A stretch of DNA of 64,000 bases from a virus. Positions 57,774 to 64,000 of this stretch are shown here, in pieces. Location: positions 1 to 64,000 of the IMG/VR virus record IMGVR_UViG_3300009155_000051; one strand, given 5' to 3'. How positions within the stretch are numbered: the stretch's first letter is position 1; every line of letters begins with the position of its first letter. A program made the translations under genes and the position numbers. Below the pieces are notes generated by a model. The model saw nothing but the letters and a program-made list of their open reading frames with translations. It had not been told where the DNA came from and did no database searches.

Positions 57774-59900
57774 ATGGCTTGTAACTGCTACTTAATACAA
57801 AACGATTCACCAACTTCATACGGTTATTTTAACTATAAAGACTGTAATACAGGGATATGGTCGGGAGAAATTGAAGTACCACCTGCACAACCTGAAACTA
57901 CAGGCCCTACAATTGTATATTACTGTTCGTTAGAAACTCCTATTGACGGTTCGGCGGAAGGTTTAATAATTAGCCCATCCGTATCAAGTTTTTGTGGTGG
58001 ATGTGTTTGTACTTGTGACACATTTATAGGATTTTATTATAAAGCAGGACCCGGCGTTGCCAATATTAATTATACAGATTGTAATAACAATCCACAAACC
58101 GTTACAGTTAGTGTTGGACCTCAAACCGGTCCTCCCGGTGGTCAAACATTATATTTATTTAGTGAAAGTATCAACAATATTCCCGAACCTTGTGTTAAAC
58201 ACGGAACCACAATAACTAGAACAATTATTAGTGGTAGTTTAAACGCATTTAACCCCCAATTAGAAGGTTGTTGTGCAATATCATACGCAACTTTTTTAGT
58301 TGCAGATTGTTGTGAGATAAAACCCGATGGTTATATGTCTTTACCCAACACACTTACTGTTGGTCAAGTGGTTGGTTCTTCAACAGACAATAATTGTTAT
58401 ATAATTATTGATGTCGCAGAAGCAATACCAACATTAGATTGGGATGGTACTGAATTTCTATCACTTAACGGATGTCAAGATTGCCAATTACAAAACCAAT
58501 ATTTGTGTCCACAAGACCCACCAACACCCACACCAACTAAAACACCAACACCAACACCAACTCTAACTCCAACTATAACACCTAGTGTAACCCCAACCCA
58601 AACACCTCAAAGTAATACAATATATTTTCAAAAATGTTGTACACCATCAAAATATATTGGTGTTAATAATTATAACGGGTTACCTATACCACAAAATTCG
58701 TCAGTCTCAATTACAGTAAATAATAATACATTTTGTGTTAAATTAATACCAACAAAACCTCAAAACGTAATACTATACGATTACAATAATGTTGAGCTAG
58801 TAAGTTTTAATAGTTGTTCAGATTGTTATAATGAGCATCCTTGTCCTCCTGCCCCATCAAAACAAATTATGGGATACGAAAATGAATGTGGTGTAATTAC
58901 AATTTTTCCATTGGAACTTGAATGTAAGAGTATAAACCCATCTTCTATCACAGCAAACGATGGTATGGTATCGGTAAGTATTACCGGAGGAACACCTCCT
59001 TATAAATATTATTGGTCAGGTCCCGGTATTGGTGAAACTAATAATAACTCAGCAGCAATTGAATACGTACATATTGGTGATTATACCGTTACTGTTGTTG
59101 ATTTTTACGGAGATTTTACCGCAACAACAGTTTGTACTATAACCGCAGAAAAAGATTGTGCGTTTAGTGGTACTGTTGTAGAATTTATACCACCAACACC
59201 AACACCTACCCCTACTCAAACAAAACCACCACAACCGTGTAACTGTAAAGAGGGGACTATTTATATTGGACAAGCGGATTTAGACGCGTCAGAAGATTCA
59301 ACAGTATATCTTAGTTTTACTGAGTGTACTAACTCAATACAATCTTCCGCTAAAATTATTGGTGGATATCCATTTACCACTTCAGGTCAATCTGATTATA
59401 ACCCTTGTATTGATATTACAACAGGTGCTATTGTACCATCATTATTCATTATGGTTAATGGTTCTCCTCAAACATTACCATCTAATGCAGATTCATATAT
59501 CACGTTAGGTAATTGTTGTACACCTCCACCACTTCTTAAAAACTATAGTTGTGTTGTTGGTGTATGTACTCTTGTAGAAACAGGAACAGGTGATTACATT
59601 TCTTCTAATTGCGATAATCAATGTGGTTTAACATATAAAAGTTGGAATGTTACTTGGAGTTTTAACACTAAGTGTGAACAATTTGACATTTGTTCATTAC
59701 AAGGCTCAACTCCATTAACAGTGTACACTAATAGTTCTGTTAATAGTTGGAATAATGGTGATTTAGTTTACACTGATTCATTGTTATCAAATCAAATTCA
59801 ATCCGGTAGATACTATCAAAATCAAGGTCATCTATGGACTTACGGACCAACAGGATTACAATGTTTTTGTATAATTGGTAATACACCTTGTAGTTGTTAA
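57774..59900 (+). CDS. Cys-rich modular tail protein with SprB-like and Pro-Thr segments
   Basis: 708 residues. Multiple Cys-rich modules, for example CCEIKPDGYMSLPNTLTVGQVV...CQDC near 180-240, which resembles a segment of the 61251-63959 product. A PT tract lies near 247-278 (PTPTPTKTPTPTPTLTPT). An SprB-like repeat (SITGGTPPYKYYWSGPG...YTVTVVDFYG) is near 400-450. Probably surface-exposed tail or fiber protein. SprB is the flavobacterial gliding adhesin, so host-surface mimicry or common ancestry is possible. Confidence 0.72.
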   Translation: MACNCYLIQNDSPTSYGYFNYKDCNTGIWSGEIEVPPAQPETTGPTIVYYCSLETPIDGSAEGLIISPSVSSFCGGCVCTCDTFIGFYYKAGPGVANINYTDCNNNPQTVTVSVGPQTGPPGGQTLYLFSESINNIPEPCVKHGTTITRTIISGSLNAFNPQLEGCCAISYATFLVADCCEIKPDGYMSLPNTLTVGQVVGSSTDNNCYIIIDVAEAIPTLDWDGTEFLSLNGCQDCQLQNQYLCPQDPPTPTPTKTPTPTPTLTPTITPSVTPTQTPQSNTIYFQKCCTPSKYIGVNNYNGLPIPQNSSVSITVNNNTFCVKLIPTKPQNVILYDYNNVELVSFNSCSDCYNEHPCPPAPSKQIMGYENECGVITIFPLELECKSINPSSITANDGMVSVSITGGTPPYKYYWSGPGIGETNNNSAAIEYVHIGDYTVTVVDFYGDFTATTVCTITAEKDCAFSGTVVEFIPPTPTPTPTQTKPPQPCNCKEGTIYIGQADLDASEDSTVYLSFTECTNSIQSSAKIIGGYPFTTSGQSDYNPCIDITTGAIVPSLFIMVNGSPQTLPSNADSYITLGNCCTPPPLLKNYSCVVGVCTLVETGTGDYISSNCDNQCGLTYKSWNVTWSFNTKCEQFDICSLQGSTPLTVYTNSSVNSWNNGDLVYTDSLLSNQIQSGRYYQNQGHLWTYGPTGLQCFCIIGNTPCSC

Positions 59901-59922
59901 TAACCTAAAATAAAAATAAAAA

Positions 59923-61215
59923 ATGAGTAGATATTATAACGTACATATAACAGCAGGATTCACGTCACCAGGTCCATATACCATATATTGGAGTACGGTA
60001 TCATCCGGTAGTATTGCAACAATATATGGGACATCCTTACCCGCAAGTGGTTTGACTTTACAACAACTTACCGGAACAACCGGTATTAATGTTATGGTTC
60101 CAGATTCAACCACGTCTATTATTTTATATAATACGTATTGCAATCAACCACAATATTTTAACGCCACACCAACAGAAAAACTTTACGACTTCTGTATGAA
60201 CATATTAATTCTAGACACAAGTAACAATACAATCCACTTTAATCCGAACGGTGTTGATAATAACGGAAAAAATAAATGGATTTCTGATGACACAGTATAT
60301 CAAATTGTTTGGAGTACTTCCCTAAATAAATGGGAGTTACAAACTTGGCCTTGTCTTGGTAGTATTTGTCCAATAATAACATCAACATCCTCTTATCCAC
60401 CTTTAACAAATTGGACAATTAGTGGGTTACAGGGAACAGTAACAGTAACCGAAGGTGTGTGTTCACCATCAACATATTTAAAACAAATTAATTCGTCAAA
60501 TAGTGTTAACCAACCTAAATGTGGATGTGATGGTAATATTGTAATTAACACAAAAAACTTAAGTAATACTGTACCTCCATACACATATTCTATTGATAAT
60601 GGTTTAACATACAGTAATTCACCATTTTTTAATAATTTGTGTACCGGAATCTATAATATAAAAATTAAAGATTCGTATAACTATATTATTGGTAACGTTG
60701 CAACATTAAATGAACCAACACCACCAACAACGTATTCAATCTCATTAAGTACTACAAACACAACAATAACAAACACGACATACACATTAACTAAAGAATA
60801 TAAAACAACAATTAATATAACACCACCATTACCTGATGGAGTTACATTATCATTTGATTTAATACATAACAATAATTTTAATTCATCACCAAACAATAAT
60901 ACATCAACAATAAGTACAAATACATCATTTGATAAAAACAACACTCTTATAGTTCGTGATAGTTATTCAACAACAACAGGAACAACAGTTAATTTTAAAC
61001 CTAGTTGTCAAGATTTATTAGTTTATCAAACAGGTAGAACTGAAAGTTGGATTTCTCAAACAATTACAAATACCGACACAATAATCATTACAACATCAAC
61101 AAGTGTCACTAAATCAGAATATGAACTTTGTACTGTTGGTGAGAGCGCGGACACCTATTCATTATTAAACGCAAATATAAGTGGTTGTGATTGTTGTAAT
61201 ATTATTATAACTTAA
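59923..61215 (+). CDS. Tail/adhesin-like protein with SprB-like segment
   Basis: 430 residues. N terminus MSRYYNVHITAGFTSPGPYTIYWST... is related to the small module of 53255-53470. Near residue 200, CGCDGNIVINTKNLSNTVPPYTYSIDNGLTYSNSPFFNNLCTGIYNIKIKDSYNYI follows an SprB-type repeat. The remainder is Ser/Thr/Asn-rich beta sequence. Likely virion tail. Ends GCDCCNIIIT. Function inferred from context. Confidence 0.7.
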   Translation: MSRYYNVHITAGFTSPGPYTIYWSTVSSGSIATIYGTSLPASGLTLQQLTGTTGINVMVPDSTTSIILYNTYCNQPQYFNATPTEKLYDFCMNILILDTSNNTIHFNPNGVDNNGKNKWISDDTVYQIVWSTSLNKWELQTWPCLGSICPIITSTSSYPPLTNWTISGLQGTVTVTEGVCSPSTYLKQINSSNSVNQPKCGCDGNIVINTKNLSNTVPPYTYSIDNGLTYSNSPFFNNLCTGIYNIKIKDSYNYIIGNVATLNEPTPPTTYSISLSTTNTTITNTTYTLTKEYKTTINITPPLPDGVTLSFDLIHNNNFNSSPNNNTSTISTNTSFDKNNTLIVRDSYSTTTGTTVNFKPSCQDLLVYQTGRTESWISQTITNTDTIIITTSTSVTKSEYELCTVGESADTYSLLNANISGCDCCNIIIT

Positions 61216-61250
61216 AACAACACAAAAAGAAAAAAACAATATTTATCATT

Positions 61251-63959
61251 ATGAGTTTTATATTAAAAAATACATCAGGATTAATTAACACGAGATTGAC
61301 CGACATAGGTAGACAAAAACTATCTCAAGGAGGTTTCAATATATCGTATTTTCAAGTTGGAGATAGTGAGGTTTCATATACTTTAACAGGAACATCATAT
61401 AATCAATTTAATACTAACATATTAGTACCAAATTTTAATTCTCAAAATGACGCTCCGGGTCAACGTAACAAACAATATGTGAAATACCCATATTATGTTG
61501 ATGGAATTACCGGTAATACTTATGGAATACCATTTTTAGCATCAGTTGTTCAACCTATCTATAATAGAGCCGCTATGAGAGGTTTTTTTACAGGTGACAC
61601 AACATTAGATACTATCAATTGGAGTGCGTTAACTAATAGTCAATATACAATCAATTCTAATTATGTTGTTGATATGTCAACATTAACCGGTAGTACTATT
61701 ATTGATGTAACATTTTCCGGTTGTAATACTGACATTGTTAGATTACCAATGGTTGGTGACCTAATCACAATTTTCTTTGATGGTAGTGGGAAAACTAATT
61801 GTGACTGTAGTTACATTCCAACACCGGAACCAACACCAACATCAAGCCCCGCACCTGTAAATTATCAAACATATTATGTTACAAATTGTAACGGTGTTAG
61901 TCCTGACGGTATAATCTCATTACCTAACACATACGGTAGTTGGGAAGTTGTTACAGACATATATAATCAATGTTATTTAGTTAATTACCCAATTGGTGGT
62001 CCCGCAAATTTAATTTGGAACGGTGGTGATTATGGTAGTAATGAAACTGCTTGTACAACTTGTTTGTCAAGTCAAGTTACCCCAACACCAACACCAAGTT
62101 CAGGGTTTGCTTGTACCCCACACGTAACACCAACACCAACCTCAACATTCTGTACGACACCAACACCTTATTACTGCCCTCCACCGGCACCTGCTGAGTG
62201 CGAGATGTCAGTAAGTAGTTGTTACACAATATTAACTTATAAAATTGTTGGTATTTGTGGTACACAAATAACTCTTGATAGACCAACACCTGATTTTTCA
62301 ATGTTCAGTGATTGTTGTTATGCTAGAACTATTGTATACCCACCAAATATGACATCATTATATGATAGTGTTACACCTACACCTCATTGGAAGGAAGATG
62401 TAATTAATTTTGAATCTGTATGTGATAGAGACCAATTTGACGTTAAAGTTTGGAATATGAATATTCCTTGGTCAGAAAATCCTGCCGGTCTATACGATAA
62501 CGTTAATTTACCTTACCCATATTTTGGCTCCGCATCATATATTGGAGCTAAAGAATATTTTGGTTATATGTCAAATAGTGGTCAAACATTTATTGACGTA
62601 AATGATAATGTTGAACTACCAACTTATTATTTTAATTCATTTGGTAACACGGTTTATGTAGAACCTAAACAACAAAAAGCTATCGCAATAATTCACTACA
62701 CTAATCAAAGTATAGATTTCTTTTATGGTGAAAAATTTGCATTAGAACCTTACGATATATCAAACCCTAATAATACAACGGGAGAAGCAAGAAACTTTAA
62801 ATTACACATACCAACATTAATGTGGCATAAAAACCCTGAATGTTGTTTTGGTGAAACATTTTATGTTGACCCACCTGATTTTGACGAGAAATTAGGATTA
62901 TTTAAACCCCATTACATAACATCAAAGAAAAACTCAGATATGAATAATCCTGGGTTAAGATATTATCAATTATGGGATACACATCCAAACCCAAATCCGG
63001 GACCAAATTTTGGTAAACCTAATAGAATTGGTAGAGTATTCCCTGATGACCAAATTATCATTATTGATGATGAAGAAATCATTGCGGCAATGTCTTACAA
63101 ATCAAATAGAAACTGGACTTTACCTGCACCAACTATTGGATTAACTACACCTAATACTTGTGGTTCCAATGGTGAAACAACATTAGGTTTATTAACAGAC
63201 TCCACAGAATATTTTTATGTAACATATAGATTAACTAACGATAATTCTTACACAAATTCATTACATTGTAACTATTACACCGTAATACAAGGACCTGATT
63301 TATCTTGTAACCCAACATCTACTCAAAACGTAACAATTAGATTTGGTAGTGAATTTGGTTGTTTAAATCAAATACCTGAGTTATCACCATCACCCGTGAC
63401 TTGTGATTTAACCTCAGGATTCTTTGGTGAAAGATTTGAAATTATTTGTCAAAGAGTCACCGGAGACACTAGACCAAATTCTTCTGAATGGAAAATTATT
63501 GATGTAACATCTCAAATTAGTGGAGATAGTATTAACGGTTATATCACACAAAGTGGTATTACAGGTAATACATTTGTAATCAGTGAAATTGATTATGAAA
63601 ACGCACCTTATTATAATTTAGGTAATGATGTGAATAACCCTTCAATTGATAACTACGGATTGTCTTTACCAATTACCGGTCAAACAGGCACCACATTAAA
63701 TTTTGGTGATGAATATTATTTTTATGGTTCATTAGAAACTGATATTCAAGCAACCATTTATGAGATGAGATATAAGATAAATCTTGGTCAAGCAGAATTT
63801 TTAGCTCCCTCAAATCCTAGTTGGAATGTTAACACACCTTCATATATTTCTGAAATTGGTCTTTACGATTCTGATATGAATCTTATGATTGTATCAAAGC
63901 TACAATCTCCTGTACAAAGACAGGGAATTCAACAGTTTTTAGTAAAATTTGATTTCTAA
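61251..63959 (+). CDS. Large tail/baseplate-like protein
   Basis: 902 residues. N terminus MSFILKNTSGLINTRLTDIGRQKLSQGGFNISYFQVGDSEVSYTLTG resembles tail-collar or baseplate proteins of T4-like phages (LTxxGRxxLAxG...FxVGDSE). PT linkers near 195 and 280-310 and a Cys-rich module (CNGVSPDGIISLPNTYGSWEVV...CTTC) link it to neighbouring adhesins. The C terminus (GLYDSDMNLMIVSKLQSPVQRQGIQQFLVKFDF) is tail-fiber-like. Most likely a virion tail structural protein. TATTTATC, 3 nt gap, then ATG. Confidence 0.78.
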   Translation: MSFILKNTSGLINTRLTDIGRQKLSQGGFNISYFQVGDSEVSYTLTGTSYNQFNTNILVPNFNSQNDAPGQRNKQYVKYPYYVDGITGNTYGIPFLASVVQPIYNRAAMRGFFTGDTTLDTINWSALTNSQYTINSNYVVDMSTLTGSTIIDVTFSGCNTDIVRLPMVGDLITIFFDGSGKTNCDCSYIPTPEPTPTSSPAPVNYQTYYVTNCNGVSPDGIISLPNTYGSWEVVTDIYNQCYLVNYPIGGPANLIWNGGDYGSNETACTTCLSSQVTPTPTPSSGFACTPHVTPTPTSTFCTTPTPYYCPPPAPAECEMSVSSCYTILTYKIVGICGTQITLDRPTPDFSMFSDCCYARTIVYPPNMTSLYDSVTPTPHWKEDVINFESVCDRDQFDVKVWNMNIPWSENPAGLYDNVNLPYPYFGSASYIGAKEYFGYMSNSGQTFIDVNDNVELPTYYFNSFGNTVYVEPKQQKAIAIIHYTNQSIDFFYGEKFALEPYDISNPNNTTGEARNFKLHIPTLMWHKNPECCFGETFYVDPPDFDEKLGLFKPHYITSKKNSDMNNPGLRYYQLWDTHPNPNPGPNFGKPNRIGRVFPDDQIIIIDDEEIIAAMSYKSNRNWTLPAPTIGLTTPNTCGSNGETTLGLLTDSTEYFYVTYRLTNDNSYTNSLHCNYYTVIQGPDLSCNPTSTQNVTIRFGSEFGCLNQIPELSPSPVTCDLTSGFFGERFEIICQRVTGDTRPNSSEWKIIDVTSQISGDSINGYITQSGITGNTFVISEIDYENAPYYNLGNDVNNPSIDNYGLSLPITGQTGTTLNFGDEYYFYGSLETDIQATIYEMRYKINLGQAEFLAPSNPSWNVNTPSYISEIGLYDSDMNLMIVSKLQSPVQRQGIQQFLVKFDF

Positions 63960-63964
63960 AAAAT

Positions 63965-64000
63965 ATGAAGAAAATACTTAAAGAAAGCCCTAAAGTTTTA
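63965..64000 (+). CDS. Partial gene, tag-like N terminus
   Basis: MKKILKESPKVL runs off the window. Its start is 5 nt after the previous stop, and MKKILKES resembles the shared N-terminal tag (MKKLINES). Too short to assign. Confidence 0.5.
   Translation, partial: MKKILKESPKVL

Noticed and set aside
55048-63959. Diversity-generating retroelement acting on tail genes
   Set aside because: No reverse transcriptase, template repeat or adenine-biased variable repeat was seen in the window.
1-64000. tRNA genes and Shine-Dalgarno signals
   Set aside because: No cloverleaf or consistent GGAGG-type leader could be recognised by eye; an automated scan could still find a tRNA.

Overview
The window reads as part of the genome of a large, AT-rich tailed phage of a Bacteroidota host, probably flavobacterial. 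Evidence for a phage: dense, often 1-4 nt overlapping genes of mostly unknown function; recombination and primase genes resembling T4 gp46/gp47 and primase; a phage-sized sigma-70 factor; an amidase endolysin next to a nested spanin-like gene pair; three DNA methyltransferases; and a run of long tail or adhesin genes at the right end. Evidence for the host: no Shine-Dalgarno signals, A-rich leaders, copies of the Bacteroidota promoter (TTTG, 19-20 nt, TAnnTTTG), a type II glutamine synthetase and LpxH-like phosphatase of the kind these bacteria carry, and SprB-like segments in the tail proteins. No tRNA, rRNA, CRISPR array, integrase or insertion sequence was recognised by eye.

Layout. 1-7.0 kb: small membrane and secreted proteins, an LpxH-like metallophosphoesterase beside a GT2 glycosyltransferase, a secreted DNA/RNA nuclease and an SPFH lipoprotein. 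7.0-17.4 kb: mixed-strand accessory genes, mostly acidic hypotheticals, an eight-repeat CxxCxGxG protein, DUF6915, DIP1984-like, DUF6011-like and ferritin-like (DUF5856-type) proteins. 17.5-26.3 kb: Nudix hydrolase, DUF192, DHH phosphoesterase, a methyltransferase, DUF3310, type II glutamine synthetase. 26.3-35.9 kb: glutaredoxin/thioredoxin pair, PcfJ-like protein, LRR protein, Dam-like methylase, DnaJ, Hc1 histone-like protein. 36-42.8 kb: probable virion-associated proteins, lysis genes and the sigma factor. 43.4-53.2 kb: a nuclease-methyltransferase fusion, then SbcC/SbcD-like proteins, a RecB-like nuclease and primase. 53.2-64 kb (plus strand): cysteine-rich, Pro-Thr-linked tail or adhesin proteins.

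Two regulatory classes stand out. Host-like promoters precede replication, DNA-modification and regulatory genes. A different element, TATTTATA on the coding strand, precedes genes for tail proteins and for a set of otherwise unrelated proteins that begin with a short tag (MK-x-I/L-x-E-S...). The tag resembles the T4 capsid-targeting peptide and carries an (I/L)xE site like that cut by the T4 prohead protease. I infer that TATTTATA is a late promoter and that the tagged proteins may be packaged in the capsid and delivered into the host. This is the most interesting candidate system here. Once the small genes listed are counted, no stretch above 300 bases lacks a gene.
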